The notes beneath the pieces were generated by a model. The model was not told where the DNA came from, did not search any database, and was given only the letters and a program-made list of their open reading frames with translations. DNA of 64,000 bases from Kappaphycus alvarezii. Its lineage: Eukaryota > Rhodophyta > Florideophyceae > Gigartinales > Solieriaceae. Each line of letters begins with the position of its first letter. Within the stretch, counting starts at the first letter, position 1. The stretch spans positions 124,001 to 188,000 of the forward strand of contig NADL03000076.1 in the NCBI GenBank assembly GCA_002205965.3. The letters run 5' to 3'. A program made the position numbers and the translations under genes. Below are positions 23,639 to 35,885 of this stretch, in pieces.

Positions 23639-24420
23639 TTAATTTATAAATACCCTCCGCACGCCTCTGTGCGACATTGTATGACAAATAAAGATCTACC
23701 ACCACTATTTGACTACCCTTTTCCTGTGTTGATTCTAACGAAACCCATGGGCAACCAGCAATCAACAAAACTTGCTCCATTGGCGTCTCATCACCAAAGG
23801 CAGCCAGTCAACGTTCTTCGCAGACGTTAGTGCACTAATCAGTGCCGAACGATGGTACCAGCGCGTCTGACGTCGAGCCCCCTACCTTCATAATCGGCAA
23901 TGTACGTGCTCCTACGAATATTTAAGCATAAGACTGTATTGGAGGCACAAGCTTCCAAAGAAGATAGGAGACAGGTGTAAATCGCCATTGCCCAGTCGGG
24001 CTTCACAAGCACATATCACTGCTTTTACAGAGGCTCAAATAAAGAGACTATTGGTTGTACATGCATCTCAACAGAATTCGTCCTGACGACAAGGTGATGT
24101 CACTTCTGGCCTGAAGGTAGCCTCTTAGGAGCGCAATTCCTTCCCTATTACTGTGTGGGCATACCTTTTTGAGTCGATTGTGGTTGTCTGAAACCATGGT
24201 TAGATCGGATATATCTTCCAAGAGTAAAACACCCAAACCTTCCCCCTTGCTTCCACAGCTATTTTCTTACAGCTTATCAAAACGATCTATTGCGTTCCAT
24301 ATAACGCTTTCCAGTAAAAACCCAACAGATTCATTCACTACCCCGTGAGCTTGAATCAGAGCATTTCTGCTGCCATGTTTCTTAAAATAAACAGTTCACG
24401 TCAAACATTTTGATGTCCAA

Positions 24421-24553
24421 TGCATCGGACCCTGCTGACAGGCTCCGAACCAGCCATTTCGGCACATGACTCACATTATCCATTACCCTGAACACGTCTA
24501 GCATACACCGGGGATAGCCGAACCGCACTTTTCAGAAATTAAAGAACCAAATC
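24421..24553 (-). repeat. dispersed repeat, inverted partner of 54650-54768
   Basis: About 120 bp that matches the reverse complement of 54650-54768 with scattered differences; the shared core includes the reverse of CCGGTGTATGCTAGACATGT. The nature of the parent element is unknown. Both copies lie close to LINE B fragments, so it may be a flank or UTR of a LINE. Confidence 0.65.
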
Positions 24554-25596
24554 AATCCCCTTTCTATTCTTGGAAGATTAAATTAGGATTGTTGCCTAGG
24601 GACTTTGTGGTAATAAAGCAGAGAAAATATCCGCTACCTCTGTAATATCAGGTAGTGCACGATTTCGTATCAAGGAAACGTGCCGTAACAACCGAGGGTT
24701 TTTCTCCCAATGGCCACTGAGTGGTGTCCTAATGATTCTGCACGTTGCACGTGCAAAAACATAGACAAAGTAAACGAACCAGAGGTGGTTTACGAATAAA
24801 TCCGCCGAAAGTAGGGCCCAGAAGACATGAAAAAATTTGGGAATAATGCCAGCTCTTGAATTTGAAACATTCTATGTCCCAAATATTATATCACCCCGCA
24901 CTGGCATTAGACATGACAAGAGAAACCATACCAGAGAGTGGACTAGACTTCAAATAAACCAAATATTCAGTAGAGTTCGATCAGCACAAATCTAGTATTA
25001 ACGGATGTGATTACAGTTATTTGCACGACGTGGGCACTCTCAGGCCTTAAGAAAATGACATAAGATCGGTTCTCCTGGCACCATGATAGTGGGGGAAATT
25101 TGGGGTGTTTTCAATCCATGAAAAATGAGGTCAGCTGTTCCCTGAGGGATGTCGTGATATTGCTAAAAGCTTACAATGTAAAGGATTGGTGGGAAGCCGT
25201 CAAAACGCTAGAAAACTGTTACAGTTGAATAAAAGGTCGCCTTTTCCCCAGTTGACCAAACAAGAAATGGATGACCAATCATTTGATGTACTTTGGAACA
25301 TAGGCTAACCTATTTTGCAAGCATTCAACCACCACAATTCTCCCAGAAATAGATGATGTAAACGTATCATCTGTAGAGAGGAATGTTGTCGTAGAGGCAC
25401 GTGTTCACGTGCGCTGCCCTTGTGAATTATAGATGGGTTTCTTTTCTAGACGAGGCGGCCAAGATGTAAAGTTGGCTATTTCTATTCTATTTTAGACAAT
25501 ACTGCACCGCTGAATCCTCAACAAGGAAAGAATTACTGCGTTTGTCGCTTTGCTTTTTGCATAGTGCTCTCCAAATAAACCACTCCGGCATTTAGA

Positions 25597-25640
25597 TGGG
25601 GTGAATGTGGGGTGCTTTAATAATTGAAAGATATGGTCGG
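25597..25640. repeat. 44-bp dispersed motif, copy 1 of 3
   Basis: GTGAATGTGGGGTGCTTTAA then TAATTGAAAGATATGGTCGG. A close match is at 26734-26777 and a looser one at about 25089-25128. The function is unknown; it may be an end of a small non-autonomous element. Confidence 0.6.
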
Positions 25641-25826
25641 TTAGAGTGTGCAGTGCAAAGGAAGTTAGAAAGGGAGGTGTTGACAAAGTCGTCCCCTCTC
25701 TGGCGTGTTGACATATTCGTTGCCCGCTTAGTAACCAGCAATCTCTTATGCGGGGGGACTTGCGGGGTTCAATTACTGTCACAGAAAAGCTGGTTGAAAA
25801 CCAGTAAACTTGATAGTAGTGTGCAT

Positions 25827-26085
25827 GTGGTTGTAGATCTTTATTTGTCGTACAATGTCGCACAGAGGCGTGCGGAGGGTATTTATAAATTAACTACGGA
25901 TGCGGGCGGCGGTAGAAACTTGTCGCGCCTGCATTATTTGGAGACTAAATGCAAAACGGGTAACGAAGTCGCGGAGCTCCTGTTGAGGGGAACCGCGACG
26001 GGAAGCAGCGAAGGAAGCAAGGCGGCGGAAAAAAGCCTTACCGTCGTCGCCCAAGGCGCCATAAGTATCAATCCGACGGGGGAGA
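25827..26085 (-). pseudogene. LINE B 3' fragment
   Basis: Reverse complement of the last 260 bp of LINE B. The minus strand reads GIDTYGALGDDGKAFFRRLA, then the same 3' UTR and the end AAAGATCTACAACCAC. The 5' end is truncated inside the endonuclease domain, the usual result of incomplete target-primed reverse transcription. One in-frame disruption is evident. Confidence 0.85.
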
Positions 26086-26149
26086 GGATGTACAGTACTG
26101 CACAGTACATGAAATATTGAGCCAGACGTTGATGGCACTTCACTCTGTC

Positions 26150-26265
26150 AGCAAGTAGAGAGGCCAGCAAGCAATAAAGCCGCATTGAAGGTTAATGCCA
26201 ATACGGAGTGTCGCTTTAAAAGAATGCCTTGGACCTTTGAAACCCGTTCCATCGCACTACTGTTA
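26150..26265 (-). pseudogene. LINE A C-terminal scrap
   Basis: This matches 50390-50500 of the LINE A copy with many substitutions; both contain GGCCAGC...AAGC..GCATTG followed by TAAAAGAATG. It covers only the C-terminal coding end. Its position next to the LINE B fragment suggests repeated insertions in one place. Confidence 0.6.
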
Positions 26266-27576
26266 TTTTTTGTGAGTTGAATACTTCAATACAAGGCCCA
26301 CATAGGACAAAACTCAAAATTATATAGACGGATAGAGCGTAATGAAGTCCGTGCGCCTTCACATCAATCACATAATTCTTCGAAAAGCAGTCCCGGCTTA
26401 GTCCGTTGGCTGATTATTGTGAGAAGGCCCTTGACTTTTTTGGGCTGCGTTGCGACTTAGTGCTATACTCATTTTCGTGCAATTTCTAGGGCTGTAACAC
26501 TTGGGGGCACTGCATTTAGACCTCTGCCCAGCGCAACAGGTAGAGAGAGGGTCCGCCAAATTATTGGATCGAAATTAAACTTCTTACTTGGCAATACTAC
26601 ATGTTGTCTTCGGATTCGTAGACGCGATGTCGACCCAAACTTGGATTGGCCCTCCTGGTCACATGCTTTTCCCTACGCCGAGGCCCAGCGACTATAATAA
26701 TTGCTGATATTTACGTCAAGCGGAAGTTGGAATCGGGGGAATGTGGGGTGTTTTAATATTTGAAAGATATGGTCGGATGTGGCCGGAATATCTTAGAGGG
26801 TGGAATTTATTTTGACTCGGCTTTTTGGACACATGAGATCTCGCGGGGAAAGGCATCAAAATATTTATTTGTGTCCTGCCGTTTTAAACCACCTCTTAAC
26901 TTAAGTTGCCATCCTGAGGGTGGAGATGGGACCAGTACTTCTCTGTACATAAGTAATTGAATTCTTGAATTTTCCAATCGGATGAGAATTAGTCAACGCT
27001 TCAGTTTATTATACTTCTCATTTTGTCTCTTTACGCCCTTATCTCGAATGACGATCCCGTGTATTTGATGAAAACCAGAAAACCCTAGGCAGCTTGTTGC
27101 GACTGCTCTGAGTATACTGGAATTCTCGCGACAATTACCCGTATAATGCACGCAATAGTTCCCCGAATAATGTAAGGCCCTTTATCGTGAGAAATGAATC
27201 CGCGAATAACTGGATCAAATTAGCAAAGTGACATTATGGTCAGGCTGCGCACAAGTACAACGGCCAACATTGATTCAATCTGATTGCAATCCCCAGAAAC
27301 GCGGTTCGAAGTTTACAGTTTGCTGGTCAAAGGAATTATGTTCACATGTTCCACGATTACTTGTCAGATTTAGTATGTATCGCGTTGAGTTGAGCGCGGG
27401 CCTGTGGCTTTTCGTATCCGACTTCAATACGTGCTGGTGTCAGATCACTGAGAGTTGTTCCCACTGCAACTGTCCAGTTTCCGTTGCTCAAGAGACAGAA
27501 TCAACATAAAACGGAGAGGGCTACACCAATCTTCTTGACATGGGTAGCCGCGCAAGGAAAAACAAAGCCTTCTACA
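26266..27576. other. no gene supported
   Basis: Two open frames of 66 and 93 codons (26760-26960 and 27228-27509) lack recognisable features. Apart from the 44-bp motif at 26734 I see nothing to annotate. The promoter of the gene that starts near 27577 would lie in the last few hundred bases. Confidence 0.45.
26734..26777. repeat. 44-bp dispersed motif, copy 2
   Basis: GGGGAATGTGGGGTGTTTTA then ATATTTGAAAGATATGGTCGG-like sequence, almost the same as 25597-25640. The two copies are about 1.1 kb apart in the same orientation and lie on either side of the LINE B and LINE A scraps. Confidence 0.6.
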
Positions 27577-29050
27577 ATGAGAATCCAACGTGTCCCGCTC
27601 GTCACAATCGCATCAGCGCTGTTTTATCGTCTAGCTCTCCGCCCGCCTGCCCCCACCTTCTGAAAATAACTCACCCCTTCTTCGCCAGTTGAATATTGGC
27701 AATGGAGGGGTATTTTTGATACAGAACAAGTAACCTTCCAGATCCCGGAGGACGGACCGGAAATTACTCTGCCAGTCTCGACTCTTTTCCCACGAGATAA
27801 ATTGAACTGGGTCAAACCATCTCCATCTGCGGTGCCCTCGCCTTCAATGACCCCAAGTTCAACTCCTTCGCCTACCATTTCCTACTCACCGACTCCTGTC
27901 GTATCTCCTACAGCATCCAAATCTGCGAAACCAAGTCCATCACAAACTCCGTCTTCGACCCCAGACCCATCTTCGGCTTCACCAAGCTCAACAAAAGGTA
28001 CCTCTCCAACAAGTTCGTCGTCGTCATCCGCTGGCAATGCTGCACAACCAGTTGACACTTCCTCAACGACAACTGTTGCGCCACCGGTTGTGACAACCGC
28101 AGTGACTACTACTGGTACTGTGACAACCACAACCCCCACGACCACCACGAGTACAGTTGATCCAAACATAGGAAGGAGAGCGCGTAGAAGAGATCGGCGG
28201 GAGGATCGGGCGAATTTAAGAAGACTTCGCCATGATGGGATGTCACCACCACAAAGCTGCGGCTGCAGCCCTCCAGGACCACCCCTCCACCAGTGTTCCT
28301 TCCCCAACCGCCCGCCCCTCCAGCAAGTACTCCCACGGATCGTTCCCAACAACTGTCCCAGAGAGAAAACGACCTGAATGACTGGGGTATTATATTGCAG
28401 ATAGTCGAGAGAGGGTGGACCGAAAGCTGGAAAATCTGGCTGAAAGAGAGCAAAGGATCAGTGATCGATTTGCAGCAGTTCAGAATAGTCGAAATGATTT
28501 AGAGGCTGACCAACAACGGCTAGAACTGGTCGAAGCTGGTTTGTCGAGCCCCTCTACAGGAAACGAGGTGGAGGTGGCGAGGCTGGAGCGTGAGGAGGAA
28601 CGTCTTGAAAGAGAGATTGAAGTTTTGGACAGGAGAGAAGAAACAGCTGTGAATCGAGCATCTGTTAGTCAGGCAAGAATAGATCGATTATCAGCTCAAG
28701 TGGGCAGACTGGTTTCTCGGGAGGCCAGGCTTTCTCAACGTGAAATGAACTTGCAAGCTAGAGAGGACAGTTTGTCTGATGTGACTGCGAAACTTGATGT
28801 CAAGGAGGAGAGATTAAATGTTTTGGACGAGCGGCAAACCGTAATGTATGAAAGATTAACTGTGGAGATTGAAATAATTTCCGAAACAGAAGCAAAAATC
28901 GATATCCTCATTGAAGGGTTGTCAAACAAGAGGGACAGTCGGCAAGCGTTCAGAGATATATGCTGCAGGCCACAGAGGATAGACTGGATGCGCTGGGGCG
29001 GATCTGTTGTAATTAGAGACGAGTACAACAGAATTGGGGAACAAAATTAA
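27577..29050 (+). pseudogene. secreted-like protein: Ser/Thr/Pro linker plus coiled coil, frameshifted
   Basis: ATG 27577 opens MRIQRVPLVTIASALFYR, which looks like a signal peptide. After a frame change, text with an ectodomain feel follows (SENNSPLLRQLNIGNGG, then VTFQIPEDGPEITLPVSTLF). Next is a Ser/Thr/Pro-rich linker (about 27805-28165), a strongly basic patch RRARRRDRREDR, a Pro-rich stretch, and about 170 residues of heptad-rich coiled coil from 28415 to about 28940. The stop is at 29048-29050. Four frame changes lie near 27645, 27730, 28270 (C run) and 28414 (G run). No known family is recognised. Either a decaying gene or one whose sequence has missing bases. Function unknown. Confidence 0.6.
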
Positions 29051-32000
29051 AGGGAGCACTGAATCCATTCCAAATTTGTTTGCTCCTTATGGGTCAATGC
29101 ATGTAGGGTGTAAAGTTTCGAGTGACGAAAGAGTTTATTAGCGATTGAACGAGAATGTGCGCTTGTCGTGGCACTGTAGAATGGGTCGGGCGATTTATCC
29201 GTTCTCGTTTGAATAGGGGGCGTCCTTCCTGCCCTTGGTAAATAATCAGCAAAGTGAATACTCGCACCGACTGAAATCTGATCAAGTTTAATGCAAGTGG
29301 GAGACGTGGGGTTGGTTTATTGCGGTGCCACACCATTTCGTTATGTGCCATCAGCGTCTGTAAAGTATGAATTCAGGCAAAGTTTGTGCTTCGAATAGCA
29401 AGTAACTCAACGCATTGATTGAAAAAAGAATAATGGTTCATTCTAAGGTTTGCTGCCATAGGTTTGCTGACAGGAGTGCCAAATGACACATGATATGATA
29501 TGCATAAAGTACGTAGTGACGTCCGCTGATGAATATATTACACAAGAGTATCTGTTTTTTTTTGCTGACGTAGTTTTTGGTTCAAACGGCGACAAGGTAC
29601 CGATGTTTTTTTTAAAATGTAAGGGTACTGAAATAAAGATTCCGGGGTTGGGTACCTCCAAGTTAAGTTAGCTTAGCCTGATGCATGAAGGTTGTTGTGC
29701 TTGAACGCATTATTGAAGAACTTGATGCTTAAACGTTGACATGAAATATTTTGCACTACGTATCCGTGAGTAAAACTGCCGTCAAGTCTGTAGTCGTTGC
29801 ATATTTCAGACTGTTCGGATAGTTGCATGTGAGCCCATCAGGTCAGAATTAAATCAAAGACCCATGGAATTGAGAGCACTATTGGCAATAGAGTCCAGCG
29901 CAGGAACCGACCATTTTGCCAAGTGCTAACCGGGTAGCCCACGTCGGCCACGTGAGTTGATACTACAGTTCTTAAAGGCACATGTTGAAATTAACCATTA
30001 CTTGCATGAGATTAAGAACTTTTCCAACTTTGCCAACATTCCGGTAGTTGAATGCACATAGTTTTTACTGCGATAGGACTTAGGGTTCAACAACGGTAAA
30101 GAGGAGAATCCAAGCTGCCAGTGCAAATGTAAAGTACGGGTGTGCACCCATTTCCAAAGACTGTACTCTAGAAAGAACTCACTAGAACCGCCGTTCATAC
30201 CGAAGCGTTCAAAAGCTGGAACAAACTGTTCCAATTGAGTAATCCAAAAATACTGCACACCAACACGCAGCACTTAGATCAATAGGGGACGAGAGCACAA
30301 CGGTGTTAAACAAGGATGCACCTTCCCTCCTGCACCTACTCCTCAAGAGTCACCAGTGGCCAAGCACGCAGTACTTGCTGTGGCAGCACGAGTTGCGAGA
30401 CATTGCATACTCTTTAAAACCCCACTCGACTTTACCATGTTGCGAATACGTCATTGCAGGGAGGGATTATGGAACAAGGGGCTTGCCCCGATATCAAAGC
30501 AACGAATCTCTGCAGATTTCCAGACCCGTGGAAGAGGAAAGTCGAGAATTACGAAAAGCGACTATTGATGCTGATACTCACGGTGCTCTTGTCTTTGTGC
30601 CTGGGTGGGGCGTTAGAGGCATGAAAATGAAGCGGTGAACGGTATGCAAATGGGTGAATGCAGGTCGAGTGGGTAAGGGGCTTGCGGCAGGTGGTGTAGG
30701 ATGGGTCAAACGAGAATGCGGGAATTGCGCCAAATCGGTGCGCTATGAGGGCACAGTAGCAAATTTGATGAGTGTGGAGACTAACCGAATGTGTACTATG
30801 ACCCGCTCGATAAGCGGAATCACATGGTGCATGCAAAGCTACGGTGACATTACAGCCGACGGCTCACAAGGATTTCCAGAACTGCAAGGCTACACCTCAG
30901 CATCGCCACAATCTTTACGGTGTGGGCTTGCGGGGAAAAACCAGAGGGATATTTACACCTCTGGTGCCAACAATACACACTGGACTCCTGACTACTGGAC
31001 GTTGGTCAATTACACTGGCAAATTTTGTGCCGGCTGTTTGGAGGAGGTAAAAAGCGGAGGGTGTCATTTGTAGACGGTGAAAGCCCATTGTCACCTTGCA
31101 TGGTGCGAAAGGTTGATTGTCACCGATTCTACACGACACAATCGCTCAAAGCGAGAATATTGCAGTATGGACAGTGGCAACAGATCAAAAATACGTCTCT
31201 TGCACCGGACAAGCGGAGGTGTGACATACTATATTTACCGCAGCAAGCATCGGTCAACGGGTGGTGAGGTGCAGCGTCGGCGTGCACTCGGAGCAGAATA
31301 CGAGGGATTTAAAGCAGGGCAGGTACTGGGGTGGCCGGTTGGAGAGAGTTTTGACAGAGAGTTGATGGACATTTGATACTGGTGTGCAAGACGGCTTGGG
31401 TTGTACATGTTGTGCGGGCAGGACATGGGTGCATGGAAGCGTTTGACTGTCGCCAGGTGGATGGGCCAACAAGTTGCATGATTGCATCAATGCACTTGGA
31501 GCGACTCAAACGGCAGCAACGTAGACGAGGGAGCGCGGCGCATGAGTTGGGGCCCCTTTGCTGCCCTTGTCATGGAGCGTACGGGGGAGGTATGAACATT
31601 TTTTTCGTAATTGTTTTCCGCACGAAACTGAAATAGTAGCTCAGGTAGCTCCAATGAGTTTCAAACTTACTGTACAGTACAGTAGACTGTAGTGTACAAA
31701 CACGGTTGAGCACCTTTTCCCCATTTCCCAGACGGCCATTAGGGCTTGACACGCAAAACAATGGACCTTGCACTGAACTTTTGGTCTGCGAGCAGAAAGC
31801 AAGGCTGACAAAAGCAACGCGCTGTTTGATCTCGAGGCGTTGCTGCAAAAGAGTGGATAGCCTTTGCTTGATCCCTGCAAAACGGTCTCTGCCACACGCT
31901 GCAGACGCCGCCTCCAGCACCTTTTCTCGTTGATGCTACGGTATCAAACTCGTTTTTCTACGCAGAGTATGACCGGGGAGACTTTTCGCGCTACACATGG

Positions 32001-34041
32001 GTGCAGTTGCATAGTATTATGAGTGGTCTAGGATTTCGTCAGGGCATTGGAAGCAATGGGGTGTAGTGTTGGTGTTGTGAATCGTTGGTTGTCATATGCA
32101 TATTATACAGTAGATGTTGCAAGCGGGGTGGTGCGGAACGGGGTTGCATTTGTCGAGTTGGGGGTATGCAAAGATGTGGGAACCGAGGCGATGGTTGTGG
32201 CTGAGGCATCGACTTGCGACTAGGCGAATGTGGAACGACAGTGTGTTGTTGCTGCAACGCATAAATGCCGCCCACAATCGAGTCGGTTCTGGTCGGCTCT
32301 CATGTTTCGCTGTTCTCCAGGAGATGGGAGGCAGGTCACGCTGATGCCTGGGCGTTTTTGAAACCAGACGGTACGTAGCAGGGTATACAGGACATACACA
32401 CAGATAATTGCCTGCTAATTTTTTTTTTCCGGGGCCCTCTGCGCCTTTTATAGGCCAAACTATTTGCATCAAGTGGTATACGTCAACGGTCAATAAGGAA
32501 ATACAAAGTTTTCTCTGGAGAAACGACAAAAACCTTGCGATAAGTCCCGCTGTGCAATGGTGTACAGCAGCAGAGATGAAACCTTGCTCCGCTGAGCAAA
32601 TCACGCGGAAGCGACTGTTTTTCACTACTAGACTCGCTCTCTCGCTCTCGCGACCGTCACCGTCTCCGTCTCGCACTATGGTCTGTTTCAAAGCAAGCGA
32701 GGTTGGAGACTGGAATATTGCACGCGGTACAATAAGGCCACCTGTCCAGGTGCACTTTACGTGATTTGGATATTTCGCGATTCCTGCTGGTGTGCATGAG
32801 AATCAGCAGGCAGCGGGCGAGCCAGGGGGTGGAAAGAGAGAATTGAATTTTTTTTTGTGAGCCTTACTGACTGCACTTGCGTGCGATGGACAGCGAGTCT
32901 ACACAGTTGGTTTCCTGCTCTGGTGCTACCAAAGCTTTGTACAATGTGCACGGTGACGCAGTGGCAACATGATTTGGTTGAAAAGCTGCGACAGTGACGT
33001 TTTGAGAGTGTGACTTTATATGATAGCGTATTGTACTTAAGGTGCAGCAGTGCTTGCGCGCCAAAAAGGTGGAGCTGTTGAAATTTGCGCCAGGCAGCGT
33101 GCGCAATATGTATGACGCAGCACCAGTGTCGTCGTGTGGAAACAAAGTTTCCGCAGCACTCGCACGGCCCATGTAGAAAATGGCCAGTGTACAGCGTCGA
33201 TTTTCGTCCAACCAAGACCGTCTCAAATTCGACAGGCGTCCAAAGCCCTTAACCCGCTCGATGTGTTCCCTGCTGATTGGGCACCCAGGTCGTTTGAATT
33301 CAACGTGAGCAAAAGTACGTCAATGAAACTCCACGTCTTCCCCGAATCAATCCAGCAATCTTTTTTTTTTTCAAGTCTAGTGCCGTCTGTCGAACAATAT
33401 TGAAACAAACACTCAGCGCCTCCCTCCAGATACCATACGCCCACATACAGCCAAAAAAATACCATGTCTACAAATACCATCGCTTTTGCATCTTGTCGCG
33501 TCATCTTTTTGCAACAATGAATGCCAATCTGCATCGTGTAATTCCTCGCGTCCAAATGCCACCCGTTCCATCCACCAACGCATCTGCTTTGCTGTGATCA
33601 TTATAACTTCTCACAACTGACCCCGTCTCCACTATGCCAGGTGCTCGCTCTCGCAACCTCTTAGCCCCCTCCGCACAATTCCTACACCACATCCAAGTGT
33701 CACCCATTGCATTGCAGCTGTGCCTATCCGAGACATGTACCGTGCGGCACTGTTACAGATAACCTTGCCACCCACCACCGCCTCCCAACATACAGCCGTC
33801 GCGAAAAAAAAAAAAAAAAAGCTAGGCACACACCGGATACATCCTACTCGACCCGGCGCGTTGGAACAAGTCTCCATTACTCACCATAGAGTAAGTAAAG
33901 TTAGTAATGAAATCCCGCCCACTTCACACCCCATTCCCACACTCTCCAACACACTACAAAACATCCATCTTGTTACACCACACCACACCCCCGCCACACA
34001 CCTCAAAAAAAACTTCATCTCGCTCAACCAATCAACTACGC
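29051..34041. other. no gene supported; a few weak ORFs
   Basis: Frames of 100-200 codons occur on both strands but overlap each other, often lack ATG and show no domain. The least weak is 31570-31920 (-), whose first 45 residues are helical (AASAACGRDRFAGIKQRLST). A 17-base A run is at 33804-33820. TACAGTAC-type repeats are near 31667-31685. Given the frameshift pattern elsewhere, a broken host gene could be hidden here. Confidence 0.4.
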
Positions 34042-35345
34042 TCACCTCGTCTCCTCCATACACGGAGCACCACCCGCACCCGCACAATGCACATTGTCCA
34101 CACAAGGACTAGCACCACCACCCGTACACGGCATCATCGTACCAACAGGCGGCACACGAGGTTCCATAGTTTCACCGCCCTCTTGCACATACTCGATCAA
34201 CTGTGTATTATAACTGCCACAGCCGGCGCACTTGTGATGCACAAAATGAAACTTGACGACGGATCGCTCGTCGCAATCGCGGCACAAGATGCGGAACGTC
34301 GGCGTGCAAATTCGGGCGGTATCACCTCGCGGCAATCTTTTCATCCAGCTCGTTAAAGTAGTCGGTCATGTCTGTGAGACTCTTCTTACACAAGGGACAG
34401 GTATATGCTTGTGCGATATGTTTCCGAAAGCACTCCTTGTGAATCGCATGTCCACACCTCATAAACGACCGGGTCGGTACTCGTCTTCAAGTACTCTGTA
34501 CAGATCGGACAATTGACATCCAAACTCTGCGCCGACACGGATGCGTATGCTTATCCTGAATCGGCACACAAGTCTGACAAATATCACAATGATGATAATC
34601 AATACCCAAACCCTTTCCCACACGACATATACCACAGCCATGGCAATGATAAATATGCTTGCCAGGCGTATCATCATAAAAACGACAATGCTCACAAAAA
34701 TACCTCGCAAAGCGAATACCACAAGCGCGACAATGACTGGCGACCGGCTGAACCTCACCACACTTGACACAAGCCACCTCCTCGGTAGCATGACGGTCCA
34801 TCTGATGGTCCTCATGTGTCATGACAGCGACGGCAGGATAGAAGCGGGAGCAGCATTTGGCCTTGAGCCAGCAATTTCTTGGGTAGTGATCACATCCTGG
34901 CGTGCACCTTTTCCGGGAAAGAATGTGTGTGGATCAAGGGTGTTGGTTCGGGGAGGAAATGACGACGTCGCTCTGCGTAAAGGGCGTGGATTTTTGTGCT
35001 TTTTGGGTGGGGGTTAGGGTGGGCTCTGTTTGAACGGCGCGAAGGCTTTTTGAAAGGTGGAGGGTGGGGAGGTTGAGAGAGGTCGTTTGCGGGAGGGGGC
35101 GGGGGGGGTGGAGTGTGGGGCATGGTGATGGAAGGTTGGGCATGGGGAGTTTGTGTTGTTGTTGTGTGATGTTGTGATGGTGATGTGTGGGGGGAGGAGT
35201 GGGGATTGGGTGGGGGTGAGGGGGGAATGTGGAGCATAGGACGGGGGGTGGGGGGGGGGGGATAAATGTTTGGATAGTTAGTTGTGAGGGTTGATGGGAA
35301 TGATGTGTCGCGGGGAGGGGGAGGGGAAGGGCGGGGAGGAGTCAA
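34042..35345 (-). pseudogene. RCHY1-like: RCHY1/PIRH2-type CHY and RING zinc-finger E3 ubiquitin ligase, frameshifted
   Basis: On the minus strand every domain of the family is present in order. They are a Pro-rich N terminus; the CHY finger (GCDHYPRNC at 34871-34897, CCSRFYP, THEDHQMDR, CVKC, CRAC, YFCEHC); the CTCHY finger (HCHGCGICRVG at about 34616-34648, YHHCDICQTC); the RING (CPICTEYL near 34500, RCGHAIHKECF near 34440, CPLC at 34388-34399); and the C-terminal zinc ribbon (ILCRDCDERSVVKFH, KCAGCGSYNT near 34210-34230). Such proteins are RING E3 ligases that ubiquitinate p53 in animals and transcription factors in plants. Seven frame changes interrupt it, so as read it is not translatable. 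There is no internal stop apart from those the shifts create. Confidence 0.88.
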
Positions 35346-35389
35346 GCCAAGCGATAATAATAAAAAGGAGAAGAGAGGAATAAAAGTAG

Positions 35390-35885
35390 TTTACTGTACC
35401 GTACTGTAGCAGAGAAATGTTCTTATATAAACTTGACATCCGTGACTGAATAAATACAAATAAAATAAAAAACACAAAAGAGGAGGGAGGAAAGTAGATG
35501 ACGTTTTTGTTTGCCGCGCAATACGCTTACCATGCATATCCTTGTTGGCAATAAAAGACAAATACACATGTTATTCCACCAATTAAACTCGCCTCATCCC
35601 CCGACACATCTCGTCCCGTCACCATTGCATCGTCACCCCCTCCAACATCCTACTACTGTAATTTCTTCTGTAAGCACACCCTCCTTCAATTCAATTCACT
35701 TTACTGTACTGTACATTAAAACAACATATACCTGTACCCCCCCCCTAACCGCGTGTCACACCCGAAACCACGCCTTTTGTCGCTTGCAACAAACACCCCG
35801 TTCCGTTTTTCTTTGCAATGACTCTTGTCCTCCAATTACACCCCCTACTGTACAACATGTACAGTACAGTACTGTACATCAAGCG
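35390..35885. repeat. cluster of TACTGTAC/TACAGTAC palindromic repeats
   Basis: Three short tracts built from the palindrome-like words ACTGTAC and GTACAGT: 35391-35408, 35701-35714 and 35846-35880. Related tracts occur at 26088-26110, 31667-31685, 46609-46620, 54611-54640, 54973-54995 and 61966-61985. The cluster lies just upstream of the RCHY1-like gene (minus sense). Whether it is a regulatory word or a mutational product is unknown. Confidence 0.6.

Larger units (their letters stand above)
19310..23705 (+). mobile_element. LINE family B, near full length, with restriction-like endonuclease
   Basis: A non-LTR retrotransposon of about 4.4 kb, GC-richer than its surroundings. The 5' edge is approximate: a C/T-rich leader starts after the LINE A fragment. 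ORF1 overlaps ORF2 as ATGA at 20778-20781. ORF2 has RT, a CCHC finger and a C-terminal restriction-like endonuclease, the layout of early-branching LINEs (CRE, R2, NeSL and related groups). No N-terminal AP endonuclease is seen. The 3' end is AAATAAAGATCTACCACCAC with no poly(A); other copies in the window stop at the same sequence. Frameshifts break both ORFs. Confidence 0.85.
23706..25826. other. intergenic region with repeat scraps
   Basis: No convincing gene. It holds one half of a dispersed repeat (24421-24553), two copies of a GGGGTG-containing 44-bp motif (near 25089 and 25597), and a short LINE A-like scrap near 24898-24935, which on the minus strand reads VSLVMSNAS. The rest is unassigned. 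Confidence 0.5.

Noticed and set aside
27882-28352. Open frames antisense to the Ser/Thr/Pro-rich gene
   Set aside because: They are long only because the sense strand uses few codons that give antisense stops; the sense frame has the meaningful composition and continues into a coiled coil.
32092-32691. 199-codon frame on the minus strand
   Set aside because: It starts with TTG and not ATG, has no recognisable domain, and competing frames overlap on the other strand.
34459-34815. 118-codon hydrophobic frame that looks like a membrane protein
   Set aside because: It is a shadow of the CHY/CTCHY coding DNA in another frame; the Cys/His pattern in the adjacent frame is unambiguous.
34513-35017. 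His/Tyr/Asp-rich frames on the + strand
   Set aside because: They are antisense to the RCHY1-like zinc fingers.
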